Shown here one piece after another: positions 6,356 through 13,146 of a DNA stretch of 29,989 nucleotides. Origin of the DNA: a virus; IMG/VR virus record IMGVR_UViG_3300009545_000216, positions 1 to 29,989 of that record; one strand, given 5' to 3'. The translations under genes were made by a program, and so were the position numbers. Numbering within the stretch: position 1 is the first letter of the stretch; every line of letters begins with the position of its first letter. The notes beneath the pieces were generated by a model, which saw nothing but the letters and a program-made list of their open reading frames with translations, made no database searches and was not told the origin of the DNA.

Positions 6356-6828
6356 ATCATCGTCTCCACCTTGATCTTCGCCCCTGGCATCGGCAGCGCG
6401 TCGGGGTCGCCTACGTATACCTTGCGCAAGTCGCGGAAGCACACGATGCGCGCGTCGTCAGCGATCACGCCTGCCGTGACAAGCGCGTCTTCGGTCGAAC
6501 GCAGCAGCTTGGACAGGTCCGGCTTGCGATCGGGCCAGCGCCGCGACTTGTGCGCGCTCGCAGGGCGCTGCAGCGTGAATACGATGCTGGCCATCAGCGG
6601 CCCGTCGAGGGGCGCGCTACGGTGCGGGCCTTCGATGCCGCCTATCATCGCCAGCATGCCATTGTCGGCCACATCACGACGCCACGGTTTGACCGCCTTG
6701 CTGTTTTCGACCAGCACGCCCTTGCCACCACGCATGCCGACAAACTTTTTGCTTCCCTGGGGCGCAGGTTCGCCGTACACCGTGAATTCCACGACGCGAT
6801 GCTCGATAGGTTTGCGATCGCGCCTCAT
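6352..6828 (-). CDS. rusA: RusA-family Holliday junction resolvase (158 aa)
   Basis: ATG 6828 overlaps the previous stop (ATGA). The N-terminal strand FTVYGEPAPQGSKKF and the later block KPDLSKLLRSTEDAL...GVIADDARI are the RusA signatures. The acidic residues PDLSK and ADDARI supply the metal-binding Asp cluster. RusA dimers cut four-way DNA junctions, which in phages resolves recombination or replication intermediates before packaging. The gene is complete and of family length. It is separated from the replication genes by the lysis module, although it is on the same leftward transcript. Confidence 0.85.
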   Translation of the reverse strand: MRRDRKPIEHRVVEFTVYGEPAPQGSKKFVGMRGGKGVLVENSKAVKPWRRDVADNGMLAMIGGIEGPHRSAPLDGPLMASIVFTLQRPASAHKSRRWPDRKPDLSKLLRSTEDALVTAGVIADDARIVCFRDLRKVYVGDPDALPMPGAKIKVETMI

Positions 6829-7304
6829 TCTGTCAACGCCTTGCGCACTTTGTTCGCGTAGTGTTCCAGCTTTATGAAGTTTGCATTGTCGATACATTCG
6901 ACGCTGATAGCTGGACCACCGTTGACCAATGTCACGATCACCGCATCGCGCTTGGGCATGACCGGCACGACGACGCCTTGCGGATCTGGCAGCACTTCGC
7001 GCATGTGTACAACCTCGTCGCCAGACTCGATAGCAAAATTTGTCATGGCATCTAGCTGTGATTTAGATGCGAACATTCTCACCGGCTGGTTGTGCATAGG
7101 AAATATCGCCCAGCACTCCCGCGGCTTGCGCGGCTCCGGCGCGATGCGGTAGTCAAAGCTATCCCAGTTCCATGAGAACGCACTAGTGTTCTTGGGCTCT
7201 ATGGCGTCGTCCCATTCAGCCCCGTTATTGCAACTGAACTGAATCGCCTTGCCGTCAAGTGCGGCCTGCATAACGTGCACTCGATATTTCAAATCTCTGT
7301 TCAT
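6825..7304 (-). CDS. conserved phage hypothetical protein (159 aa)
   Basis: I chose ATG 7304, which overlaps the previous TAA by one base (TAATG); longer in-frame extension runs through the zinc-protein gene. Residues 1-55 have a phage-typical pattern: a helix with VMQAALDGKAIQ, then W-D-D and WNWDSFDYRIAPEP, as in many small phage proteins with a '..W...fdYRI.P.P' motif. A second segment (AVIVTLVNGGPAISVECIDN) looks like a separate strand-rich unit, and the end is a basic helix. Function unknown. Confidence 0.6.
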   Translation of the reverse strand: MNRDLKYRVHVMQAALDGKAIQFSCNNGAEWDDAIEPKNTSAFSWNWDSFDYRIAPEPRKPRECWAIFPMHNQPVRMFASKSQLDAMTNFAIESGDEVVHMREVLPDPQGVVVPVMPKRDAVIVTLVNGGPAISVECIDNANFIKLEHYANKVRKALTE

Positions 7305-7564
7305 TACCCTCTCCGGTTCTTCGGCAATCGCGGCAGCGGGAACACCTTGCTCCACGGTTCGCCATTGGCAATACGCTGCGCTGCGTCCTGCGACATCGAC
7401 GGCGGCAGGATCATGTCGTGGTAGTCGCCCATCGCCAGCGCCCCGCGCCAGGTGCCGCACGCGGTACACACGCGAAAGTCGCTGTCGCCGCTGCGGCGGA
7501 TCATGTGCGCAGGATGCTGGCACGCGCGCTGCGGGGCGCGGCTGGCGTAGTCAGTTGCGTGCAT
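7304..7564 (-). CDS. small zinc-binding protein (86 aa)
   Basis: The start is taken as ATG 7564 (MHATDYASRA), overlapping the 57-aa gene by 14 bases; it has only a weak ribosome site. Cys/His residues CQHPAHM and, about 16 residues later, VCTACGTWRG form a likely zinc ribbon. The rest is short and ends in a basic segment (LPRLPKNRRG). Such small zinc proteins in phages often bind nucleic acids. No specific partner is recognised. Confidence 0.55.
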   Translation of the reverse strand: MHATDYASRAPQRACQHPAHMIRRSGDSDFRVCTACGTWRGALAMGDYHDMILPPSMSQDAAQRIANGEPWSKVFPLPRLPKNRRG

Positions 7565-7724
7565 GAGGAAGCAAAAACCATTGAAATGTCGAAACAACAA
7601 CAATACCGACCATTGCGATTCCCAGTGTGTAAACCGCGTCACCTTTACCACACTGGTATCCGGCAGCGAAAAGTATCATCCCGTCAAGGATGCAAAAACG
7701 ATTGTTCAGCAGGTAGCCTCTCAT
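7551..7724 (-). CDS. small membrane protein (57 aa)
   Basis: The ATG at 7724 overlaps the TGA of the regulator gene (ATGA). The frame begins MRGYLLNNRFCILDGMILFA and has a second hydrophobic stretch, VYTLGIAMVGIVVVSTFQWF, before the end LLPHARN. Two membrane helices are likely, or one after a short loop. The gene is more AT-rich than its neighbours. It is the second gene of the leftward operon; its function is unknown. Confidence 0.5.
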   Translation of the reverse strand: MRGYLLNNRFCILDGMILFAAGYQCGKGDAVYTLGIAMVGIVVVSTFQWFLLPHARN

Positions 7725-7942
7725 GCTACGCCTACCTTCTTCGGTCGATACGTCACAACGCGCTCGTATCCTACGGCATCCAGAATCTTCTCGCCCGGAT
7801 CACGGCGCCCGTTCAGCACGTCGCCGAGGTATTGCGGGCTGAACCCGAACTCCTTGGCGAACGCCGCCTGCGTCCAGCCTTCGCCATCAATGGCGTTGCG
7901 CAGGTAGGACCGGAAACGGTCGGGAGTGAGAATTTGCGCCAT
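7721..7942 (-). CDS. small helix-turn-helix regulator (73 aa), first gene of leftward operon
   Basis: ATG 7942 has AGGAAA about 8 bases upstream and lies some 28 bases after a predicted start point of transcription. Residues 22-46 (WTQAAFAKEFGFSPQYLGDV) form an XRE/Cro-type helix-turn-helix with the expected A-x3-G spacing, followed by LNGRRDPGEKIL. At 73 aa it is Cro-sized: a DNA-binding domain without a cleavable or oligomerisation domain. It probably binds operator sites in the adjoining divergent region. Whether it represses early genes, as Cro does, cannot be decided from sequence. Confidence 0.75.
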   Translation of the reverse strand: MAQILTPDRFRSYLRNAIDGEGWTQAAFAKEFGFSPQYLGDVLNGRRDPGEKILDAVGYERVVTYRPKKVGVA

Positions 7943-8252
7943 CTGAAATTTCCTATGCGGATACGCTTGACAGCGGATTATCCATATGGCAGAGTATTTG
8001 TCAAGGCGGTGCGGCGTGGAAGGACACGCAGCGAAGTGAGAGGGTAGCTAGGGTTACTGTCGGGTTACTTACTGATACGCGAAGGCGTTTGTGGCTTAAA
8101 CCTCAGTAATGCCGGAATTTCGACGGTCAGGCAGTCCGAGATACTGTAGCTGCGAGCCACGTAACGCGTTGGGCTGCGCCTCTCTGCTGAAGGCCCACGA
8201 GTCGGTATCAATCCCGGCCACCGCCCCTTACTCAACCAGGAGTCATTGCGCC
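7943..8252. promoter_or_regulatory. divergent control region with tandem 11-bp repeats
   Basis: No convincing gene lies in these 310 bases. They separate the two divergent early operons and hold the leftward promoter, the opposed TTGACA/TGTCAA pair (7967-7972 and 7999-8004), and GGGTTACT repeated at 8051-8058 and 8062-8069. The 11-base period places both repeats on one DNA face, as for operator half-sites. A long frame starting at 8109 lacks a ribosome site and is probably leader. The AGGAG at about 8238-8242 belongs to the gene at 8253. Confidence 0.6.
7977..8004 (-). promoter_or_regulatory. sigma-70-like promoter for the leftward operon
   Basis: On the leftward strand TTGACA (8004-7999, perfect -35) is followed after 16 bases by GATAAT (7982-7977, five of six matches to the -10). 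The expected start is near 7970, leaving a leader of about 28 bases before the regulator ATG. A second TTGACA on the opposite strand (7967-7972) faces this one, so promoters for the two operons may overlap. The rightward counterpart has a poor 19-base spacing to GAGTAT. Confidence 0.65.
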
Positions 8253-8690
8253 ATGCTCGACCACGACACATGCCAACCGACCGCCGACGTCGTTGCCGCG
8301 ATTGAATCGCTGCGGCCGTCGAAACAGCGTCCGCTGACGCGCGAAGAATGCACGACGCCGGAACTGCGGCTGGAGTACATCGCGCAGTGGCTGGAGGCGG
8401 GTGCGCCGCATGTGGGTGATGTCGCCGGATTCAACATGACTAGATTCCGGCAAGAGAGCGCGTGTGGGACAGTCTGCTGCATAGCTGGTTCAGCTATCCA
8501 ATGGTGGGGGCAATGGCATCCCGATGGCATGCCATCGGGCATGAATGGCGCTCGCCTTATTGGCGTAAGCCACGAGGCCGCTGAAAAACTATTTTTCCAC
8601 GACCATCACAACCCCGACCCCGCATGGGCCGCCCGCTGCATCCGCCACTACCAGAAGACCGGAATCGTAGACTGGGAGGCGACGCGATGA
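8253..8690 (+). CDS. conserved phage early protein (145 aa)
   Basis: ATG 8253 is preceded by AGGAG with a 10-base spacer, the first strong start of the rightward operon. The central segment FNMTRFRQESACGTVCCIAGSAI, with W and Cys residues, is a recurring phage pattern (CGTVCCIAG). It is followed by EAAEKLFF and a helical end. The paired Cys could bind metal or form a disulfide. Families with this core are found in phage early regions but lack a known role. It overlaps the next gene by ATGA. Confidence 0.6.
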   Translation: MLDHDTCQPTADVVAAIESLRPSKQRPLTREECTTPELRLEYIAQWLEAGAPHVGDVAGFNMTRFRQESACGTVCCIAGSAIQWWGQWHPDGMPSGMNGARLIGVSHEAAEKLFFHDHHNPDPAWAARCIRHYQKTGIVDWEATR

Positions 8691-8857
8691 TCCTCACCCC
8701 CGCGCAGGGCGCCTTCTTCATCGTCGTGATCGTCGCGCTGTTCTGCATCATCGTGCCGAGCGTGTACGCGTACAGCGCCGCCAAGGCCGTCGTGCTGGCC
8801 GCCTGCGGCATCGCGCTGGTGCTGGCCGTGTACTTTCATCTGGAGGTGACGAAGTGA
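8687..8857 (+). CDS. small two-TM membrane protein (56 aa)
   Basis: ATG 8687 overlaps the preceding TGA. Two hydrophobic helices are clear: GAFFIVVIVALFCIIVPSVYA and AVVLAACGIALVLAVYF, ending LEVTK. There is no charge-rich domain. It is the first of three successive small membrane proteins in the early operon. Early phage membrane proteins can act in superinfection exclusion or host takeover, but nothing here identifies which. Confidence 0.55.
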   Translation: MILTPAQGAFFIVVIVALFCIIVPSVYAYSAAKAVVLAACGIALVLAVYFHLEVTK

Positions 8858-9057
8858 GCGACCTGAAAATGACCGTATCGGTGTGGCTTACGCTCGTTGC
8901 CTGCGCCGTATGTTTTGCGGTCGGACACCTTACTGGGTTAATCCGCGCATCCAGTAAATACGCAGCCATGATTGACTACGCAGCAAAGGAGTTGGCAAAG
9001 AATTCTGCTGCTAATCGTGAACTGTTTGCCGCCCTCAAATCTAAGGGGATTTACTGA
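8854..9057 (+). CDS. single-TM protein (67 aa)
   Basis: GTG 8854 overlaps the preceding TGA (GTGA). One hydrophobic helix (VSVWLTLVACAVCFAVGHLTG) is followed by a helical charged part, YAAMIDYAAKELAKNSAANRE. The end shares a base with the next ATG (TGATG). Function unknown. Confidence 0.55.
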   Translation: MSDLKMTVSVWLTLVACAVCFAVGHLTGLIRASSKYAAMIDYAAKELAKNSAANRELFAALKSKGIY

Positions 9058-9212
9058 TGGAACACGCACTGCAAGTCCTGCAGCATTTGGGCGACGCCTA
9101 TATCGGGTATCTGTATTTCCAGGAGGCGGCTGATTGCATACTCAGAATAACTGGGTGCGTGTGCATCTGCTTAATTGGCGGATACGCGCTTTCCATTTTT
9201 AAGAAACTGTAA
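9057..9212 (+). CDS. small membrane protein (51 aa)
   Basis: The ATG shares a base with the previous TGA and the TAA shares a base with the next ATG. The frame MEHALQVLQHLGDAYIGYLY is followed by ITGCVCICLIGGYALSIF and the end KKL: one likely TM helix rich in Cys, with a basic end. Coupling at both ends supports expression. Confidence 0.5.
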   Translation: MEHALQVLQHLGDAYIGYLYFQEAADCILRITGCVCICLIGGYALSIFKKL

Positions 9213-9448
9213 TGAGCACCCGCCGCAGCTACAACGCCTGCCAAGCCGAATGGGAAGCGCGCAACCTGCCGCTGCTGCGGTCGCTGTATGGACAGACGCC
9301 ACCACCAGAGACCGTGGAGGCGCTGTCTGCCTTCGACCTGCATTGCCAGCGCCTGTTCGGTGCGGTGCCGCAAAGCGATAGCGAACGCTATGCGGCGGAA
9401 GCGGCGATCGAAAGTGTCGATTGCGTCAAGGGACGCGGGGAGGATTGA
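9212..9448 (+). CDS. small hypothetical protein (78 aa)
   Basis: ATG 9212 overlaps the previous TAA. The product is soluble and charged: RSYNACQAEWEARNLPLLRS near the start and AAEAAIESVDCVKGRGED at the end, with a helix-rich middle. No domain is recognised. Its stop codon is the last feature before the structured non-coding stretch; the final base of TGA is the first base of the long stem. Confidence 0.5.
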   Translation: MSTRRSYNACQAEWEARNLPLLRSLYGQTPPPETVEALSAFDLHCQRLFGAVPQSDSERYAAEAAIESVDCVKGRGED

Positions 9449-9559
9449 AGGCAGCGGAACTGCGAAGGCTGATTCGCTAGACGCATGGCTCAGGATGGTT
9501 CGATAGAACCGGGATGCGTTACCGAGCAAAGCCGGAGTTCAGTACCGGCCCGCTGCCTT
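9448..9559 (+). ncRNA. long nested hairpin RNA (putative structured ncRNA or leader)
   Basis: A perfect 10-bp outer stem joins AAGGCAGCGG (9448-9457) to CCGCTGCCTT (9550-9559). Inside lie further pairings in register: ACTG/CAGT (9459-9462/9540-9543), GGCT/AGCC (9467-9470/9530-9533), TT-C-GCT with AGCAA (9473-9478/9525-9529, one bulge), ACGCAT/ATGCGT (9481-9486/9514-9519) and GGTTC-GATA-GAACC (9497-9510). The inner tip resembles a tRNA T-arm by eye, but no cloverleaf can be drawn. The structure lies wholly in the gap between two genes. An alternative pairing (GAACT 9457-9461 with AGTTC 9536-9540) could allow switching. It is not a class I recognise. Confidence 0.55.
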
Positions 9560-9784
9560 GAATCTTCACCACAACCACAGGAGGCCTATCGACATAAACC
9601 CACACACATTCCCCCATGCAATGAGCTAGCGAGCTGCGGCGCCAGTGTCACGACCGCAGCACCACCACAATGGTCGCCGCCCTTGTGTCCCTGCGGGGCG
9701 CAGTTGAGCGACAGCCGGAGCAGCGATCCGGCCGGCGACCGCCTTGAACCCTACGCGGTGAAAGATTCCGCATAAAGGAAAAAC
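9560..9784 (+). other. non-coding stretch with further hairpins upstream of the SSB-like gene
   Basis: No supported gene is seen; a 96-codon frame through this part has no ribosome site and an atypical composition. Two hairpins are visible: GCTGCGG/CCGCAGC (9633-9639/9654-9660, 14-base loop) and GCCGG/CCGGC (9714-9718/9728-9732). AGGAGG at 9578-9583 has no start codon at usable spacing. The AAGGAA at 9775-9780 is the ribosome site of the next gene. Confidence 0.5.
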
Positions 9785-10597
9785 ATGTCACGCAGCAACC
9801 CGAACACCGGCAGCACCAATCCCTGCACCCGCTGGCACGACTGGAAAGGCGACAAGGGGTTTGTTCACTACTACGACAAGGCCGCGCAGGCCAATGTCGA
9901 TGTCCCGCTCCCGTTCACCTTCATCCTGCTGGATGAGACGGCGACGGTGAAAGGCTGGCACGACGCCAGTGAATCCGGCATCTACGCCAATGAGGTCCGC
10001 GACACGCGCCAGGAAGTCTTTGTCGTCCGCGCCTTCAAGGGCGGGGAACTGGCCAGCGGCCACTACGCCGCGATCCGTGACCGCGTTGGCGCGCTGGGCG
10101 GCAACTTTGTCGCCAACCTGTACATTGCCTATCGCGTCGGCGACACGTTCGAGTTGGGCAGCCTGCAGTTCAAGGGCGCCGCGCTCAAGACGTGGATGGA
10201 ATTCCGCAAGATGGCGCGCAAGGATGTGTTCGAGAAGGCCATCACGATCAAGGCCGCGACGAAGGGCAAGAAAGGCAGCATCACCTACTACGTGCCGGAG
10301 TTCGTACTGTCGCCAGTATCCGAGGCCAGCAACGCCAAGGCGCTGGAACTGGACAAGGTGCTGCAGGCGCACCTGACCGCGTATTTTGCGCGCACCAAGG
10401 ACCAGGCGGCTGGCATCTCGAAGGAAGACCTTGCAAAGGCCGATGCGGCATTTGCGCACGATCCGCAGCAGGTCGGAGAGGATGCGGTAGCCGAAGGCGA
10501 GGCGAAACACCAGGTGTCACGCGCAACGCAGCAGGAAGCGCAGGGCGCCGAGGAAAAGATGTACGGCTCCGATCCCGACGACGAAATTCCTTGGTGA
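9785..10597 (+). CDS. candidate phage single-stranded DNA-binding protein (270 aa)
   Basis: The gene begins after AAGGAAAAAC. The body is a beta-rich domain with VPLPFTFILLDETATVKGW, VFVVRAFKGGELASG and FVANLYIAYRVGDTFELGSL, as in large phage proteins of the ssDNA-binding/annealing group. The C-terminus is an acidic linker ending SDPDDEIPW, close to the SSB tip (DDxIPF) that recruits replication and recombination partners. It precedes a PD-(D/E)XK nuclease, a typical recombination pairing. The C-terminal tip is direct evidence; the assignment of the body is inference. Confidence 0.65.
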   Translation: MSRSNPNTGSTNPCTRWHDWKGDKGFVHYYDKAAQANVDVPLPFTFILLDETATVKGWHDASESGIYANEVRDTRQEVFVVRAFKGGELASGHYAAIRDRVGALGGNFVANLYIAYRVGDTFELGSLQFKGAALKTWMEFRKMARKDVFEKAITIKAATKGKKGSITYYVPEFVLSPVSEASNAKALELDKVLQAHLTAYFARTKDQAAGISKEDLAKADAAFAHDPQQVGEDAVAEGEAKHQVSRATQQEAQGAEEKMYGSDPDDEIPW

Positions 10598-10601
10598 TCT
10601 G

Positions 10602-10814
10602 ATGCAACGCCAAGTCAAAATCGAGGGCACGCTGGCGGAATGTCCAGCGTGCAAGCGCCAACCAAAGCATTGGTTGGACATGCGCCAAGGCGGCACGCAT
10701 GCGCTGGAGTGTTCCCCATGCGGCACGCGCACGCCATTGTTTTCCACATTTCAAGAGGCGGTCGAGTATTGGGAACGACACGACCGACTCGAATACATAA
10801 GGGGTAAGGCATGA
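10602..10814 (+). CDS. Lar-like zinc-ribbon protein (70 aa)
   Basis: A double zinc knuckle, CPACKRQPKHWLDM...ALECSPCGTRT, is followed by TFQEAVEYWERH. This is the layout of restriction alleviation (Lar) family proteins: C-x2-C, an aromatic spacer, C-x2-C and an 'eA...WN' helix. Lar proteins modulate type I restriction systems in favour of incoming phage DNA. The final A-V-E-Y-W-E instead of A-I-x-x-W-N is a modest departure. The ATG overlaps nothing upstream but the stop overlaps the nuclease start (ATGA). Confidence 0.65.
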   Translation: MQRQVKIEGTLAECPACKRQPKHWLDMRQGGTHALECSPCGTRTPLFSTFQEAVEYWERHDRLEYIRGKA

Positions 10815-11593
10815 GCTTTGATGGCGAATCCGGTCACTGGTATACCCGCGACGGCGCCCCGTGCTACGAAGTGCCGGCGAAGTCGAAAGGCCCGGGCGGC
10901 ATGCGTGGCGTCGACCTGCGCTGGGATCGGCACTTGAAGCTCGTCCCGTCCGTGACGACCGTCCTGAGTGTCATCGCCAAGCCCGCATTGACGAAATGGC
11001 TTGTTGTGCAAGGCATCCTGGCGGCAATGACGGGCACTCGCCTTGACGGCGAGACGGACGAGGCGTACATCGAGCGCACATTGTCCGAAAGCCGCCAGCA
11101 GGTTGTGGACGCGGCCAATGAGGGCACCCGTATCCACGATGCAATCGAGCGCCACGTTGTCGGCAAGCCGTATCCCGAACGCTATACACCGCACGTTAAC
11201 GCAACGCTCGCCGAGATTGCGCGACTGTTCCCCGACGTTACCGACTGGGTCAGCGAAAAATCGTTCGCACACCCGCTGGGGTTCGGCGGCAAGACGGACC
11301 TGCACTCACCATCAACGGGTATCGTGATTGACTACAAAGGTCGCGACGGGGATTTTAGTGATGGAAAGAAACTAGCGTGGGAGCAGAATGTGCAGTTGAC
11401 GGCGTATCAGATGGGGCTACGGCTACGGTGTACGCCAAACCAGATATGCGCCAACATTTTCGTCAGCCGCACACACCCCGGCATCGTCGCCTCTCACGTA
11501 TGGAGTGCCGACGACATCGCTTACGGATGGCGCAAGTTTGAAGCCGCGCTGGCGTACTGGAAAGTTGAGAAACAATATGACGCCAGCTTTTAA
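10811..11593 (+). CDS. PD-(D/E)XK (RecB/Cas4-like) exonuclease (260 aa)
   Basis: The nuclease core is visible: EGTRIHDAIE near residue 104-112, GGKTDLH (Asp163), IVIDYKGR (Asp174, Lys176) and the helix QNVQLTAYQMGL, matching the RecB-type 'H...D...D-x-K...Q-x3-Y' order. It probably degrades or trims DNA ends with the adjacent SSB-like protein as partner, as in phage recombination modules. No iron-sulfur Cys cluster is apparent, so it is closer to phage exonucleases than to Cas4. The gene is complete. Confidence 0.75.
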   Translation: MSFDGESGHWYTRDGAPCYEVPAKSKGPGGMRGVDLRWDRHLKLVPSVTTVLSVIAKPALTKWLVVQGILAAMTGTRLDGETDEAYIERTLSESRQQVVDAANEGTRIHDAIERHVVGKPYPERYTPHVNATLAEIARLFPDVTDWVSEKSFAHPLGFGGKTDLHSPSTGIVIDYKGRDGDFSDGKKLAWEQNVQLTAYQMGLRLRCTPNQICANIFVSRTHPGIVASHVWSADDIAYGWRKFEAALAYWKVEKQYDASF

Positions 11594-11609
11594 TTAACGG
11601 AGCATTCTG

Positions 11610-11777
11610 ATGAACGTCTGGCAATGCATCCCTTGCGGCAGCCAGTTGTGGCAGTTGTCCGGCACGCGCGCCCTATGCGCCAAGTGTGGCCGCATGTCGG
11701 CGTCGATCGTGTTGAAGCTCGTGCCGGTCGAACCGACGGCGCAGACGGTTGAGAAGAAGGAGCAGCCTCATGCGTAG
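11610..11777 (+). CDS. small zinc-ribbon protein (55 aa)
   Basis: ATG 11610 has CGGAG upstream. The N-terminal half contains CIPCGSQLW and LCAKCGRM: two C-x2-C knuckles about 14 residues apart, a rubredoxin-like zinc ribbon. The tail is charged (VEPTAQTVEKKEQ). The end overlaps the next start by eight bases. The gene was not annotated by length-based criteria but is well supported by its motif and ribosome site. Confidence 0.55.
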   Translation: MNVWQCIPCGSQLWQLSGTRALCAKCGRMSASIVLKLVPVEPTAQTVEKKEQPHA

Positions 11778-12225
11778 CCCTGTTGCCGGTGAAACATGGA
11801 ACATCAAAAGCGCCCCCGACCCGTGGGGCGGCAAGCCTAGGTTCAAGGTGGTGATTCTTGATGCAAAAGCAGGATGGGTACGTTATTCGATGGGCGCCCC
11901 ATTTACCGATGAGCGCATGGAGGTAGATCGGTTCACCGCGATTTACCAGCCGACACTTGACTGCGAAAAGCCTCCTTTTGCAGACCAGACGCACATGATC
12001 CGCCGCAGCATCATCCCGCGCATCCTGATTCCTGCCGTGCTGCTGGCGGCGATTCTGGTCGGCCTGTTCGGGCGCCTGTTTGCGGCGACTCCGACGGCGA
12101 TCCTCGTCTACAACGTGACCGCGCATCAGCCGTGCCGCCTGACGTATGCCGTGCGCGGCGATGGCAATGCGCTGCTGTGCGATGCAATATTCGCCTCCAC
12201 CTTCGACAAGGAACCAGGACAGTGA
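11770..12225 (+). CDS. fusion of a conserved phage domain and a TM protein (151 aa)
   Basis: ATG 11770 follows AAGGAG at the end of the upstream gene. Residues 1-70 (MRSPVAGETWNI, DPWGGKPRFKVVILDAKAGW and MGAPFTDERMEVDRF) are a small-barrel type segment recurring in phages as a stand-alone protein of about 70 aa. Residues 76-151 start with an internal Met (MIRRSIIPRILIPAVLLAAI), a TM helix, then a soluble part with two Cys. The internal ATG at 11996 lacks a ribosome site, so a fused product is more likely than two genes. Function unknown. Confidence 0.5.
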   Translation: MRSPVAGETWNIKSAPDPWGGKPRFKVVILDAKAGWVRYSMGAPFTDERMEVDRFTAIYQPTLDCEKPPFADQTHMIRRSIIPRILIPAVLLAAILVGLFGRLFAATPTAILVYNVTAHQPCRLTYAVRGDGNALLCDAIFASTFDKEPGQ

Positions 12226-12229
12226 CGAC

Positions 12230-12433
12230 ATGGGCGGCCTAGCACGAATCTGCAAGGCATACGGCGCAATGGTCATACAGGGCGTCCGCTATGTATGGGA
12301 CTACGCGAAAGATGAGGCTGTTCCAGAAAAAGACATGCCGCTAGGAAGCGAGCTTTGGCTTGAAAGTGAGCGAGCGAGGTTTGCTCCGCATGTCGGCATC
12401 CCCGCAACACAGCGCAGCGAAGGAGAGGAATGA
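12230..12433 (+). CDS. small hypothetical protein (67 aa)
   Basis: ATG 12230 lies 4 bases after the preceding stop and the stop overlaps the next ATG (ATGA). The product has an amphipathic start (MGGLARICKAYGAMVIQGVR), a WDY centre and an acidic end (ATQRSEGEE). No domain is visible. The placement inside a tight operon is the main support. Confidence 0.5.
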   Translation: MGGLARICKAYGAMVIQGVRYVWDYAKDEAVPEKDMPLGSELWLESERARFAPHVGIPATQRSEGEE

Positions 12434-12837
12434 TGGCACTGACGAAGGAATTGGTTGAGGAAATGATCAGGTGGCTTGGTGGGGATGAAGCAGATAACGA
12501 TGATGATCGGCTGTCGGTCGAACTCTGCCGCTTCTGGCTCGCGCATCAGTGGCAGGACATTAGCACGGCGCCGAAGGGTAAGCCGGTGCTGGTCCACTAC
12601 AAGAATGCGATGGGTAAGGGCCGCACCGTCAAAGCGCGTTATATCGAACGCTTCACCGAGGAAAGCAACAACGAGGATAGTTGCCTTGGCGTGGACGAGT
12701 TCAGCGAAGAGCACGACGCCAGTTTCTACTGCGAAGGCTGGTGGGAAATGCTGGACAATTGGGAAGAGTACGGATTCGTAAAGATTTACCAAGGTACGCC
12801 TGATAAATGGCAACCTCTACCGGAGCCGCCGCAATGA
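12430..12837 (+). CDS. DUF551-like protein (135 aa)
   Basis: ATG 12430 overlaps the preceding TGA. The segment QWQDISTAPKGKPVLVHYKN matches the 'W..I.tAPk..piLv' core of DUF551, a small family common in phage and prophage accessory genes. The region downstream is acidic and aromatic: EDSCLGVDEFSEEH and GWWEMLDNWEEYGF. The end, TPDKWQPLPEPP, is the family's usual 'thWmpLP..P' ending. The role of DUF551 is unknown. Confidence 0.75.
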   Translation: MMALTKELVEEMIRWLGGDEADNDDDRLSVELCRFWLAHQWQDISTAPKGKPVLVHYKNAMGKGRTVKARYIERFTEESNNEDSCLGVDEFSEEHDASFYCEGWWEMLDNWEEYGFVKIYQGTPDKWQPLPEPPQ

Positions 12838-13142
12838 CAACCCCTCCCGCGCATGCAGCGCAAACGGTGGATGTGAGTCGGGATGCTGTTGAGGCGGTAG
12901 TTCGCCGTGGCGATGAATTTTTCAGGTATCACGAAAATCGTGACAAGGCCATTGCCATGCTCCGCGCCCTGCTCGACGCGAAAGAGAAGGCGGAACAGGA
13001 CAACGCGCGGCTGCGGCAGGCGATTGAGCGGAAGGATGCAATGCTAAGTTTCATTTCGACCTTCGCTGATATTACCGATCAACAGGCATCCGACATTAGC
13101 GAAGCCATCGCCTACACCGGCAACGACGACACAGGAGGGTGA
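12834..13142 (+). CDS. coiled-coil protein (102 aa)
   Basis: I chose ATG 12834, which overlaps the DUF551 stop (ATGA). A long charged helix runs from about residue 40 to 75 (LLDAKEKAEQDNARLRQAIE). The rest has helix-forming composition with no TM segment. Phage early operons often contain such small coiled-coil proteins; no specific role is visible. Confidence 0.55.
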   Translation: MTTPPAHAAQTVDVSRDAVEAVVRRGDEFFRYHENRDKAIAMLRALLDAKEKAEQDNARLRQAIERKDAMLSFISTFADITDQQASDISEAIAYTGNDDTGG

Positions 13143-13146
13143 GGAC

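Noticed and set aside
8109-8252. N-terminal extension of the first rightward gene starting at 8109
   Set aside because: No ribosome site at 8109, no recognisable protein pattern, whereas 8253 has AGGAG at good spacing and begins the conserved part.
9481-9519. A tRNA gene suggested by GGTTCGATAGAACC (T-arm-like)
   Set aside because: No acceptor stem of 7 bp with D and anticodon arms can be placed; the segment pairs as one long nested hairpin.
9485-9775. A 96-codon open frame across the structured gap
   Set aside because: No ribosome site, composition unlike neighbouring genes, and it runs through the long hairpin; more likely non-coding.
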